From the NCBI GenBank assembly GCA_024330215.1, contig JANDLU010000029.1, forward strand, positions 1-37,504: DNA of 37,504 nt. The letters run 5' to 3'. The DNA comes from Candidatus Gaiellasilicea maunaloa. Its GTDB lineage: Bacteria; Actinomycetota; Thermoleophilia; Gaiellales; Gaiellaceae. A program made the translations under genes and the position numbers. Under the pieces are notes generated by a model. It did not search any database and was not told where the DNA came from. It saw only the letters and a program-made list of their open reading frames with translations. Within the stretch, counting starts at the first letter, position 1. The number at the start of each line of letters is the position of its first letter. This document shows positions 16,448-24,536 of this stretch, in pieces.

Positions 16448-16470
16448 CGCCTAGCCTGCGGCTACGCGCT
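16446..16470 (+). repeat. Hairpin after rpsI
   Basis: An 11-bp stem with one C-C mismatch and loop TGC begins at the rpsI stop codon. No T run follows within the next 10 nt, only GGAAAAGAGC. It may be an RNA-stabilising or REP-like hairpin rather than an intrinsic terminator. Confidence 0.5.
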
Positions 16471-16496
16471 GGAAAAGAGCTAATGGAAACTGAGCG

Positions 16497-17789
16497 TTGG
16501 CCGATCTACTAGCGCTTTCCGGCTCTGCCGGAAAGCGCCGCTACTTCGGAACCGACGGCGTCCGCGGGATCGTGGGCGAGGATCTGACCGTCGATCTCGT
16601 CGAGCGGCTGGGGAAGGCCGCGGCGCTCTGGTCGGGACGTGGCCGCGTCTTCGTCGGTCGCGACACGCGGGCCTCCGGGGCGGAGCTCGAGGAGGCGTTC
16701 GGGCGAGGCGTCGTCTCCGCGGGGGGAAGCGCCGTGCTTGCGGGAGTGCTGCCGACGCCGGCGGTCGCCTTGCTCGCGCTCGACCTCGGCGCCGTGATCA
16801 CGGCCTCGCACAACCCGCCCGAGTACAACGGCGTCAAGCTCTTCGACGGGGACGGGCACAAGCTCTCGGATGCGGTAGAGGAGGAGATCGAGGCGCTGCT
16901 GCTGGCGCCCGAGCGCGGCGGGGGAACGATCGATCGGGTCGAGGTCGCGACCGACAGCTACCTCGAGCACATCGTCGAGCGCTTCGGCTCCGACCTCGCC
17001 GGCCTCCGAATCGCGGTCGACTGCGCGAACGGCGCCTACTCCGGAATCGCTCCGGAGGCGTTCGAGCAGCTCGGCGCCGAGGTGACCGCGATCGGCAGCG
17101 AGCCCGACGGGCACAACATCAATGTCGGCTGCGGCGCCACGGATCTATCCCTTCTCTCGCACGAAGTGCGAGAGAAGGGACTCGATCTCGGCGTGGCCTT
17201 CGACGGCGACGGCGACCGGATGCTCGCGGTCGACGCCGCGGGCGAGATCGTGGACGGCGATCAGATCCTCGCCGTGCTCGCGCTCCAGCTCGACGTCGAG
17301 CTCGTCGCTGTCACCGTGATGACGAACCTCGGCTTCCATCGCCTGATGGAGGAGCGCGGGATCCGCGTGCTGACGACCGCCGTCGGCGACCGCTACGTGC
17401 TCGAGGCACTCCGGCGCGATGGCGGCCTCCTCGGCGGCGAGCAGTCCGGCCACGTGATCTACCTGCGCGACCACGTCACCGGCGACGGGCTCGCAGCCGC
17501 GCTCCTCCTCTGCGACGCGATCCGCGGTCGTACCCTCGCCGAGGCGGTCGCCGTGATGCCCCGCTACGCCCAGGCCAAGGAGAACGTGCGCATCGCCGGC
17601 GGCGTGCCCGCGGCGATACTCTCCGAGGCCGCACGGCTGAACGAGGAGCTCGCCGGCCGCGGTCGCGTGTTCGTCCGTCCCTCCGGAACAGAGCCGCTCG
17701 TGCGCGTCCTCGGGGAGGCCGAAACGGAGGAGGAAGCGCGAGAACTGTGTGCTAGGATCGCCTCGCTTGTCCAAAGGGAGCTCGGCTAG
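16497..17789 (+). CDS. glmM: Phosphoglucosamine mutase
   Basis: The enzyme converts glucosamine-6-phosphate to glucosamine-1-phosphate for UDP-GlcNAc and cell-wall synthesis. The 430-residue protein has RRYFGTDGVRGIV near the N-terminus and VITASHNPPEYNG (phosphoserine Ser104). The metal loop is FDGDGDRML, the sugar-binding loop GGEQSGHV, and the phosphate-binding site RPSGTEPLVRV. No ATG or GTG lies near the expected N-terminus. The TTG at 16497 is the best in-frame start, giving an N-terminus about a dozen residues longer than usual. Two long perfect hairpins lie within the coding sequence. The substrate is made by GlmS, encoded next. Confidence 0.93.
   Translation: MADLLALSGSAGKRRYFGTDGVRGIVGEDLTVDLVERLGKAAALWSGRGRVFVGRDTRASGAELEEAFGRGVVSAGGSAVLAGVLPTPAVALLALDLGAVITASHNPPEYNGVKLFDGDGHKLSDAVEEEIEALLLAPERGGGTIDRVEVATDSYLEHIVERFGSDLAGLRIAVDCANGAYSGIAPEAFEQLGAEVTAIGSEPDGHNINVGCGATDLSLLSHEVREKGLDLGVAFDGDGDRMLAVDAAGEIVDGDQILAVLALQLDVELVAVTVMTNLGFHRLMEERGIRVLTTAVGDRYVLEALRRDGGLLGGEQSGHVIYLRDHVTGDGLAAALLLCDAIRGRTLAEAVAVMPRYAQAKENVRIAGGVPAAILSEAARLNEELAGRGRVFVRPSGTEPLVRVLGEAETEEEARELCARIASLVQRELG
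16512..16538 (+). repeat. Perfect 12-bp hairpin in the first codons of glmM
   Basis: Stem 16512-16523 pairs with 16527-16538, loop TCT. It begins right after the TAG (16509-16511) of a nine-codon ORF (ATG 16482, METERWPIY) in another frame. It would sit 13 nt downstream of the glmM TTG and could influence initiation. Confidence 0.7.
17148..17180 (+). repeat. Perfect 15-bp hairpin inside glmM
   Basis: Arms 17148-17162 and 17166-17180 are fully complementary around GAA. The segment encodes SLLSHEVREKG. Compared with other GlmM sequences as recalled, the protein is not lengthened here, so it is not a simple insertion. A 15-bp perfect stem is far beyond chance expectation for one gene. Confidence 0.8.
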
Positions 17790-17940
17790 TTCGCGAGGCT
17801 GCGAACGGGATCGCCGAGCTCTCGTGCGTTCCAGACGACGTTTCGCAGGGAACAGAACGTGTTTCAGGAGGCCACGGGGCCGTCGAGCAGGACCGTCGGA
17901 GGGTGGCGTTTCACCCGGAGTGGACGAAAGGAGCCTCAGG
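17790..17940 (+). other. glmS leader, 151 nt
   Basis: No ORF is recognised. It holds a 5-bp hairpin (17901-17905 with 17912-17916) shortly before the AAAGGAG Shine-Dalgarno. I could not match it to the glmS ribozyme core or to a known riboswitch. Confidence 0.5.
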
Positions 17941-19770
17941 GTGTGCGGAATCATCGGATACGTCGGACCGAGAGAGTGCAAATCGCTGCTCCTCCAGGGC
18001 CTCGAGCGCCTCGAATACCGAGGCTACGACTCGGCGGGAATCGCGCTGCGCGAGCAGGACGGGCTCGACTACGTCCGCGCGGTCGGCAACCTCCAGAACC
18101 TGAAGACGGCGGCGGGCCCGAACGGATCTGCCTCGAGCCACGGCCTTGGTCACACGCGCTGGGCGACTCACGGCAGCGTCACCGAGGCGAACGCGCACCC
18201 GCTGACGGGCTGCGACGACCGCAAGCTCTCGATCGTCCTGAACGGGATCGTCGAGAACTACCGGGAGCTGACGCGCGGCCTGAAGGAGGACGGACACGAG
18301 TTCACCTCCGAGACCGATGCGGAGACCGTCTCACACCTGATCGAGCGCCATTACGAAGGCGACCTCGCCGAGGCAGTCCGCGTGGCGTTCAACGAGCTCG
18401 AAGGACACTTCTCCTTCGTCGCGATCCACCACGACCACCCCGACGTGCTCGTCGGAGCGCGCTACCAGACGCCGCTCGTCGTCGGGGTCGGCGAGGGCGA
18501 GATGTTCCTTGCCTCGAACGCAATTGCCTTCCTGCGCGAGACGCGCCTCGTCCAGTTCCCCGACGACGGCGACATCGTCGTGCTCGAGCCAGGCGGGGTC
18601 CGCTTTCTCCGCGCGAAGGACGGCACTCCGGTCGAGCACCAGCTCGTCGAGCTCGATTGGGACGACGAGGGCGCCGAGAAGGGCGGCTACGAGACGTTCA
18701 TGCTCAAGGAGATCTACGAGCAGCCGGAGGCCGTGGCCGAGACGATCGGCGACCGCGTCCGCCACGGCAGGCTCGAGCTCGAGGGCCTCGGGCTCTCGGA
18801 CGAGGAGGTGCGCAACCTGCGCCGGATCGTCCTCCTCGCCTGCGGCACCGCTTACCATTCGTGCGTCGTCGCTCGCTACGTGCTCGAGGAGTGGGCTCGG
18901 CTTCCCGTCGAGCCCGACATCGCCTCGGAATGGATCTACCGGAACCCGGTGATCGGCCCGGACACGCTCGTGATCGGCGTCTCCCAGTCGGGCGAGACGC
19001 GCGACACGATCGAGGCGATGAAGCTCGCGAAGAAGAAGGGCGCGCACACGCTCGCGATCACGAACATGATGGGCTCGCAGATCACGCGTGAGGTCGAGTC
19101 GGTGCTCTACACGCGCTGCGGCCTCGAGGTCAGCGTCGCGGCGTCGAAGACGTTCACTGCGCAGATCGCGCTCTTCTACCTCGTCGCCCTCAAGATGGCG
19201 CAGGTGCGCGGGACGATGGATCCGGACGAGCTCGGCTTCATCCTCGACCAGGTCTACGAGCTGCCGGCGAAGATGAGCCAGTTCCTCGACGGCGACCACC
19301 CGATCGAGGAGATCGCGCAGCGCTACTACGACAAGCCCTTCTTCCTCTATCTCGGGCGCCACATCGGGCTGCCCGTGGCCCTCGAGGGGGCGCTGAAGCT
19401 GAAGGAGATCTCCTACATCCCGACCGAGGCGTACTCCGCCGGCGAGATGAAGCACGGCCCGATCGCGCTCCTCGACTCGGACACGCCCGTGGTCGTCGTC
19501 GCGACCGACATCCACGTCTACGACAAGATCGTCTCGAACATCCAGGAAACGCGGGCGCGCGGCGCGCACGTGATCGCGATCGCGACGGACGGCAACGAGG
19601 ACATCCAGCACCACGCCGACGACGTGATCTACGTGCCGAAGACGCCGAACTTCCTCCAGGCGACGCTCGCCGTGCTGCCACTGCAACTGCTGGCGTACCG
19701 GATCGCGCGCCTGCGCGGCCTGAACGTCGACCAGCCGCGCAACCTCGCGAAGACCGTCACCGTCGAGTAG
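17941..19770 (+). CDS. glmS: Glutamine-fructose-6-phosphate aminotransferase
   Basis: The enzyme makes glucosamine-6-phosphate from fructose-6-phosphate and glutamine. The 609-residue protein starts MCGIIGYVG; removal of Met exposes the N-terminal nucleophile Cys. The glutaminase domain has HTRWATHG and NGIVENYRELT. The two SIS domains carry ACGTAYHS, VSQSGETRDT and AASKTFTAQI, and the C-terminus ends PRNLAKTVTVE as in the family. The GTG at 17941 is preceded by AAAGGAG. It supplies the substrate for GlmM encoded just upstream, although its separate 151-nt leader suggests its own control. Confidence 0.97.
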   Translation: MCGIIGYVGPRECKSLLLQGLERLEYRGYDSAGIALREQDGLDYVRAVGNLQNLKTAAGPNGSASSHGLGHTRWATHGSVTEANAHPLTGCDDRKLSIVLNGIVENYRELTRGLKEDGHEFTSETDAETVSHLIERHYEGDLAEAVRVAFNELEGHFSFVAIHHDHPDVLVGARYQTPLVVGVGEGEMFLASNAIAFLRETRLVQFPDDGDIVVLEPGGVRFLRAKDGTPVEHQLVELDWDDEGAEKGGYETFMLKEIYEQPEAVAETIGDRVRHGRLELEGLGLSDEEVRNLRRIVLLACGTAYHSCVVARYVLEEWARLPVEPDIASEWIYRNPVIGPDTLVIGVSQSGETRDTIEAMKLAKKKGAHTLAITNMMGSQITREVESVLYTRCGLEVSVAASKTFTAQIALFYLVALKMAQVRGTMDPDELGFILDQVYELPAKMSQFLDGDHPIEEIAQRYYDKPFFLYLGRHIGLPVALEGALKLKEISYIPTEAYSAGEMKHGPIALLDSDTPVVVVATDIHVYDKIVSNIQETRARGAHVIAIATDGNEDIQHHADDVIYVPKTPNFLQATLAVLPLQLLAYRIARLRGLNVDQPRNLAKTVTVE

Positions 19771-19917
19771 CCCACCTCGGCCGCCGCGTCCTGCGAACTC
19801 GCGACGATCGGCGCTACCCGGAAGCTGCGTGCATCCTTAACCTGCTCTTAGGCCGTTCTTGCTGAAATCGGAGCGACCGCCGTTTTTCCAGCCGCCCCTG
19901 CGAGCAAGGAGACTCAC
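19771..19917 (+). other. Intergenic region before moxR
   Basis: This 147-bp gap is less GC-rich near 19835-19875 (TTAAC, GAAATC, GTTTTT), as expected for a promoter. No confident -10/-35 pair could be chosen. AAGGAG at 19905-19910 is the Shine-Dalgarno of moxR. No terminator hairpin with a T run was found for glmS. Confidence 0.4.
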
Positions 19918-20931
19918 GTGACGTCGACCGCCGAAGAGCGAAGCGCTGAGGAGTCCAGGGAGCTGCTGGAGACGGCTCTCTTCGAGATCAAGCGGGTGAT
20001 CGCCGGTCAGGACGCGATGCTCGAGCGCGTGCTCGTCTGCCTCCTCGCCGGCGGCCACCTCCTGATCGAGGGCGTTCCGGGACTCGCGAAGACGCTGACG
20101 ATCAAGACAACCGCGCAGGTCCTCGGCGGCACGTTCCAGCGCATCCAGTTCACGCCTGACCTCGTACCCTCGGATCTCATCGGGACGAGGGTCTATCGGC
20201 CCGGCGCCGGCACCTTCGAGACGGAGCTCGGCCCCGTCTTCTGCAACTTCCTGCTCGCGGACGAGATCAACCGTGCTCCCGCGAAGGTGCAATCGGCGCT
20301 GCTCGAGGTGATGCAGGAGCACCAGGTGACGATCGGCTCGGCGACGCACCCCGTTCCCGATCCCTTCCTCGTGATGGCGACGCAGAACCCGATCGAGTCG
20401 GAGGGCACGTACCCGCTGCCCGAGGCGCAGATCGACCGCTTCATGCTGAAGATCCTCGTCGGCTATCCGGAGCACGACGAGGAGCTGACGATCGTGCAGC
20501 GCTCGCTCGGCGGGCCGCCCGAGCTTCGTCGCGTGGTCGAGCTCGAGCAGCTCCGGACGCTCCAGGCGGCGGTGGCTGAGGTCTACGTCGACCCGGGGAT
20601 CATCAGCTACACGGTCGATCTGGCGACGGCTACGCGCGCCCCCGCGGCGCACGGGCTCGCCGAGCTGGCGCCCCTCGTCGCCTTCGGCGCCAGCCCGCGA
20701 GGGCCGATCAGCCTCGTCCAGTCGGCGCGGGCGCTAGCGTTCCTGCGCGGACGCGACTACGTCGTTCTCGCCGACGTCGCAACGCTCGCGAAGGACGCGC
20801 TGCGCCACCGGCTCGTGCTCAGCTACCAGGCGCTCGCCGAGGAGGTCGACGCGGATTCGATCCTCGATCGCGTGCTGGCGGCGGTCGCGAGGCCCGAGCT
20901 CGAGCTGCGACGAGCGGAGACCGCCGCGTGA
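19918..20931 (+). CDS. MoxR-family AAA+ ATPase
   Basis: This 337-residue AAA+ chaperone-like ATPase has Walker A GVPGLAKT (52-59), Walker B FLLADE (111-116) followed by INRAPAKVQSALLEVMQE, and sensor 1 VMATQNP. The C-terminal lid domain follows. MoxR proteins typically work with VWA-domain partners in maturation or assembly of other complexes. Here DUF58 and two VWA genes follow directly, with GTGA overlaps. The target is unknown. It is the first gene of a seven-gene overlapping unit with its own Shine-Dalgarno. Confidence 0.93.
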   Translation: MTSTAEERSAEESRELLETALFEIKRVIAGQDAMLERVLVCLLAGGHLLIEGVPGLAKTLTIKTTAQVLGGTFQRIQFTPDLVPSDLIGTRVYRPGAGTFETELGPVFCNFLLADEINRAPAKVQSALLEVMQEHQVTIGSATHPVPDPFLVMATQNPIESEGTYPLPEAQIDRFMLKILVGYPEHDEELTIVQRSLGGPPELRRVVELEQLRTLQAAVAEVYVDPGIISYTVDLATATRAPAAHGLAELAPLVAFGASPRGPISLVQSARALAFLRGRDYVVLADVATLAKDALRHRLVLSYQALAEEVDADSILDRVLAAVARPELELRRAETAA

Positions 20932-21860
20932 ATCGAACGGCTCTGGTGGGTGCGGCTCGTCCTGCGGCGCAGCCCGGTCCAGGCCCGCTTTCGGAGCCGC
21001 TTCTGCGCGCGCTCGACCTGACGGTGCGCCGCCGCGTGGAGGGAATGCTCGCCGGCGATCACCGCTCGTCGCTCCTCGGCGCGGGCAGCGAGCTCGCTCA
21101 GGTGCGGCCGTACCTTGCTGGCGACGATGTCCGCCGGATCGAGTGGAACGTGACCGCGCGCACCGGCGAGCCCCACGTCCGCGTCGACCTGGCCGAGCGG
21201 GTGCTCGTGACCTGGCTCGCGCTCGATGTCTCTCCCTCGATGGCGTTCGGGACCGCCGACCGACGTAAGGCCGACGTCGCCGAGGGCGTCGCGCTCGCGC
21301 TCGGCCATCTCGCCAGCCGGCGCGGCAACAGGCTCGGCCTGCTCGCCTTCGGCGACGGCAAGCCGCGCGTCTTCCCGCCGCGCCAGGGACGAGCGGGCAT
21401 GCTCGGCGTGCTGCTGGAGCTCCGCCGCGAGGCCGCAGTGGAGGGCGGCGGCGCCACCTCGCTCGGCGAGGCGCTCGGCCTCGTCTCGCGGCTCGCGCGG
21501 CAGCGCTCGCTCGTGATCGTCGCCTCGGACTTCCGCGGGCCGCGGGATTGGCGGCCGCCGCTCCTGCGGCTCGCCGGCGGCCACGACGTCCTGGCGATCG
21601 AGCTGCGGGATCCTCGCGAGGAGACGCTCCCGAACATCGGCGAGCTGCGGCTCGTCGATCCCGAGACAGGTCGCCAGCTTCGCGTCGACACCGCGAACCG
21701 AAGGCTTCGCGCGCGGTTCGCGGCCGCCGCCGCGGCCGAGCGAGACGAGGTCGCACGCGAGTTGCGCTCGCTCGGCGTCGCGCACGTCGTCCTCTCGACG
21801 GCGGGCGACTGGCTGCGCCCGCTCGCGGGCTACCTGCGCCTGCGCGGGGCGGCGCGGTGA
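20928..21860 (+). CDS. DUF58 (VWA-like) protein
   Basis: This 310-residue protein has the DUF58 core: VRPYLAGDDVRRIEWNVTARTGEPHV, then a VWA-like segment LALDVSPSM with a DxSxS-type metal site. It continues GNRLGLLAFGDG and SLVIVASDFRG. It is the short soluble form; no N-terminal membrane helices are present. Such proteins are encoded next to MoxR ATPases in very many bacteria and are presumed partners, without a defined biochemical role. The GTG start overlaps the moxR stop, and its stop overlaps the next gene. Confidence 0.88.
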   Translation: MNRTALVGAARPAAQPGPGPLSEPLLRALDLTVRRRVEGMLAGDHRSSLLGAGSELAQVRPYLAGDDVRRIEWNVTARTGEPHVRVDLAERVLVTWLALDVSPSMAFGTADRRKADVAEGVALALGHLASRRGNRLGLLAFGDGKPRVFPPRQGRAGMLGVLLELRREAAVEGGGATSLGEALGLVSRLARQRSLVIVASDFRGPRDWRPPLLRLAGGHDVLAIELRDPREETLPNIGELRLVDPETGRQLRVDTANRRLRARFAAAAAAERDEVARELRSLGVAHVVLSTAGDWLRPLAGYLRLRGAAR

Positions 21861-22819
21861 GCTTCGCGGTCCCGCTCGCGCTGCTTGCGCTCCTGCTCGT
21901 CCCGCTCGCGCTCGGCGGCTACCTGCTCCTCGAGCGCCGCCGCCGCGCCCAGGCCGGCGTGTTCGCGAACCCGGCCCTCGTCCCGAACCTGCTCGGCCGT
22001 CGGCCCGGCCGACTCCGTCACCTTGCGCCGGCGCTCGCGCTTCTGGCGCTCGCGCTGATCGCGACCGGCCTCGCGCGTCCGCATGCGACGGTCTCGGTGC
22101 CGCGCGAGGAGGCGACGGTCGTACTTGCGCTCGACGTCTCGCGCTCGATGGTCGCGACCGATGTCGAGCCGACGCGGCTCGCCGCCGCGCAGAGCGCCGT
22201 GCGGGCGTTCCTCGCGCGGCTTCCCGACGGCTATCGCGTGGCGATCGTCTCCTTCGCCCAAGGCGCGTCGGTCGTGCTGCCGCCGACCGCCGATCGAGAG
22301 TTGGCGGAGCGTGCGCTCGCCAATCTCAGGCCGGGCGACGGGACGGCGCTCGGAAGCGGGATCGCGCGTGCCGTTCAGGTGGCCGAGCGCGTGCGTGGGT
22401 CCGACGGACAACGTCCGCCGGCCGCGATCGTCCTCCTCTCCGACGGAGCGCAGACGATCGGCGAGCAGACGCCCGTCTCGGCGGCGCGCCGGGCGCGGGC
22501 GCTGCGGATCCCGATCTCCACTGTTGCGCTCGGGACCGCGCAAGGAGTGGTCGAGGTCCGTAACCCGGACGGGTTCATCGAGCGCGTGACCGTGCCGCCC
22601 GATCCGAAGACGCTGCGCCAGGTCGCCTCGCTGACGCGCGCCCGCTTCTACGAAGCGCCCGACGGGGCGCGGCTGCGGGCGGTCTACGAGGAGCTCGGCT
22701 CGAGGGTCGGTCGCGACGACGAGGAGCGCGAGATCACCGCGTTCTTCGCCGCCGCCGGAGCGCTCCTCTTCCTCGGCGCCGGCGCCGCGTCGGCCCTCCT
22801 CTTTGGGCGGCTGCCGTGA
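21857..22819 (+). CDS. BatA-like VWA-domain membrane protein (first copy)
   Basis: This 320-residue protein has a membrane helix at about residues 4-24 and a second at 56-74. A von Willebrand A domain follows (about 85-270) with a complete MIDAS motif: DVSRS (Asp93, Ser95, Ser97), then GDGTALGSG and LLSDGAQT. A final helix lies at about 294-314. It is paralogous to the protein encoded at 23553-24536, with the metal-binding residues at identical positions. The start GTG 21857 overlaps the DUF58 stop. It is presumed to work with the MoxR ATPase at the membrane. Confidence 0.9.
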   Translation: MSFAVPLALLALLLVPLALGGYLLLERRRRAQAGVFANPALVPNLLGRRPGRLRHLAPALALLALALIATGLARPHATVSVPREEATVVLALDVSRSMVATDVEPTRLAAAQSAVRAFLARLPDGYRVAIVSFAQGASVVLPPTADRELAERALANLRPGDGTALGSGIARAVQVAERVRGSDGQRPPAAIVLLSDGAQTIGEQTPVSAARRARALRIPISTVALGTAQGVVEVRNPDGFIERVTVPPDPKTLRQVASLTRARFYEAPDGARLRAVYEELGSRVGRDDEEREITAFFAAAGALLFLGAGAASALLFGRLP

Positions 22820-23556
22820 AGAGGGCCCTGCTCGGCGCGCTCGTGGCGGCGGCGCTCGGCGCCGGCGTCGTCGCGCCGGGGGCGAGCGCGGGCACCGAGT
22901 GCGAAGGGCTGCCGGAGTGCATCCGCGTCGTCGGCCCCTGGGTGAGCGTCCCGGCGGGGCCGCTGCCGACCTACTTCCGCGTGCGCTGTCCGGGTCCGGG
23001 GCAGACCGTGGGCGGGCTCGACGCCGACTTCCCGCGCGGCGGAGGCGGCGTCGACGTGACCTTTCTCGGCGCGCTCGGCGGCCCGGTCGGCCCAGGGATC
23101 ACGACCGGTCGGGACGTCGTCTTCGTCGCCTTCGCGACTCGACCGCAAGCGGGAACCTTCCGGCCGCTGCTCGGCTGCATTCCCGCGAGCGGCGGCGGCG
23201 GCCGCTCGCGAACCTCCTACGAGCCCATCCGCAGGCTCGCCGTCGTGGCCCCCGCGGCGGTCGGGACAATGCTGTCTGCGGCCCGAGGACCGACGCTCAC
23301 CCGCCGGGTCAAGACAGTGCGACTCCGTGAGGGCGCGCGGCAGGCGGCTTCGCACTCCTGTCGGCCGGCAGAGCGACTTCTCTCCTTCTCGACCGCAATC
23401 GCCTTCCGCACGCGCACCGCGCCCCCGACGGCGCAGCTCGCTTCGATCCGCGCGACCGCGCGGCGCGCCGGTGGTCGCGTACTCGTGACCGTCCGCGGTC
23501 GCCCGCCCGCCGGGGTGCGTGTGGAGCTCCAGATCCACGCGGTGTGCGTCAGGTGA
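22816..23556 (+). CDS. Secreted protein of unknown function
   Basis: This 246-residue protein has a typical signal peptide (MKRALLGALVAAALGAGVVAPGASA, split as basic start, hydrophobic core and ASA cleavage site). The mature part is Gly/Pro/Arg-rich with seven Cys residues: ECEGLPEC, VRC, LGC, HSC and VCVR at the end. This suggests disulfide bonds outside the cell, with one Cys possibly free. No family was recognised. It is wedged between two paralogous VWA genes with GTGA-type overlaps, so it is probably made in step with them and could be a substrate or partner. Confidence 0.75.
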   Translation: MKRALLGALVAAALGAGVVAPGASAGTECEGLPECIRVVGPWVSVPAGPLPTYFRVRCPGPGQTVGGLDADFPRGGGGVDVTFLGALGGPVGPGITTGRDVVFVAFATRPQAGTFRPLLGCIPASGGGGRSRTSYEPIRRLAVVAPAAVGTMLSAARGPTLTRRVKTVRLREGARQAASHSCRPAERLLSFSTAIAFRTRTAPPTAQLASIRATARRAGGRVLVTVRGRPPAGVRVELQIHAVCVR

Positions 23557-24536
23557 GCTTCGGCGCCCCGCTCCTGCTTCTCACCCTGCTCGCGCTGCCG
23601 CTGATCCTGCTCGGCTACCGGCTGCTCCAGCGCCGGCCTGGGCGCTACGCGGTCCGGTACACGAACCTCGACGTGCTGGCCGGCGTCGTCGCGGCGAACC
23701 ACTCCTGGCGTCGGCACGCAGGGCTCGCCCTCTTCCTGCTCGCGCTCACAACGCTGCTCGTCGGCTTCGCCCGGCCGTCGATGACCCGGCTCGCGGAGCG
23801 CGAGGAGGCGACCGTCGTCCTCGTCGTCGACGTCTCCGGCTCGATGCAAGCGAAAGACGTCGCGCCGACCCGCCTCGAGGCGGCCCAGGTGGTGATGCGC
23901 CAGTTCATCGAACGGCTGCCGCCGCGCTTCCAGGTGGGCCTGGTTGCCTTCTCGGAGCAGGCCGAGGTCGTGGCGCCGGCGTCCGACGACCACGACTTCG
24001 TGATCGACTCGATCTCGTACCTCTACCCGCAGCGTGGCACGAACATCGGCGATGCGATCGCCCGCGCAGTGCAGGTCGTCCGCAGCGCACCCACGAGACC
24101 TGCAGAGCCGGGAGCCACGCGCGCGGCGAAGCAGGCGCCGGCAGCGATCCTGCTCCTCTCGGACGGCTCGCAGACGGTTGGCCTGCTCAGCCCGCTCGAG
24201 GGCGCGCAGCGCGCGAAGTCGTTCAAGATTCCGGTCTACACGGTCGCGCTCGGAACGCCCGAGGGCTTGATCGAGCTGAACCGCTTCGGGGTCAATCGCG
24301 TGATTCCCGTTCCGCCCGACGCCGCCACGCTCCGGCAGATTGCCTCGACGACCGGCGGGCGCGCCTACGAGGCGAAGAGCGTCGCGGGCCTGAACGAGGC
24401 GTACGACCGGCTCGGCTCGCTCGTCAGCAAGGTCGAGCGCGAGCAGGAGGTGACCGTCGCGTTCCTCGCGGGCGGGATCGTGCTGCTGCTCGCGGCCGCG
24501 GCGGTCGGCGCGTTGACGTTTCCGAGGCTTCCGTGA
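23553..24536 (+). CDS. BatA-like VWA-domain membrane protein (second copy)
   Basis: This 327-residue paralogue of the protein encoded at 21857-22819 shows the same layout. It has helices at about 4-23 and 57-74, a VWA domain with complete MIDAS (DVSGS, Asp93, Ser95, Ser97; RGTNIGDAI; LLSDGSQT) and a C-terminal helix. The start is set at GTG 23553, which overlaps the previous stop and gives the same MSFxxPLxLL beginning as its paralogue. GTG 23544 is also possible. Retention of both copies with intact metal sites suggests a heteromeric pair, as in BatA/BatB systems. Confidence 0.9.
   Translation: MSFGAPLLLLTLLALPLILLGYRLLQRRPGRYAVRYTNLDVLAGVVAANHSWRRHAGLALFLLALTTLLVGFARPSMTRLAEREEATVVLVVDVSGSMQAKDVAPTRLEAAQVVMRQFIERLPPRFQVGLVAFSEQAEVVAPASDDHDFVIDSISYLYPQRGTNIGDAIARAVQVVRSAPTRPAEPGATRAAKQAPAAILLLSDGSQTVGLLSPLEGAQRAKSFKIPVYTVALGTPEGLIELNRFGVNRVIPVPPDAATLRQIASTTGGRAYEAKSVAGLNEAYDRLGSLVSKVEREQEVTVAFLAGGIVLLLAAAAVGALTFPRLP

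Noticed and set aside
17790-17940. glmS ribozyme
   Set aside because: No recognisable conserved core or cleavage-site context was found by eye. Kept only as an unassigned leader.
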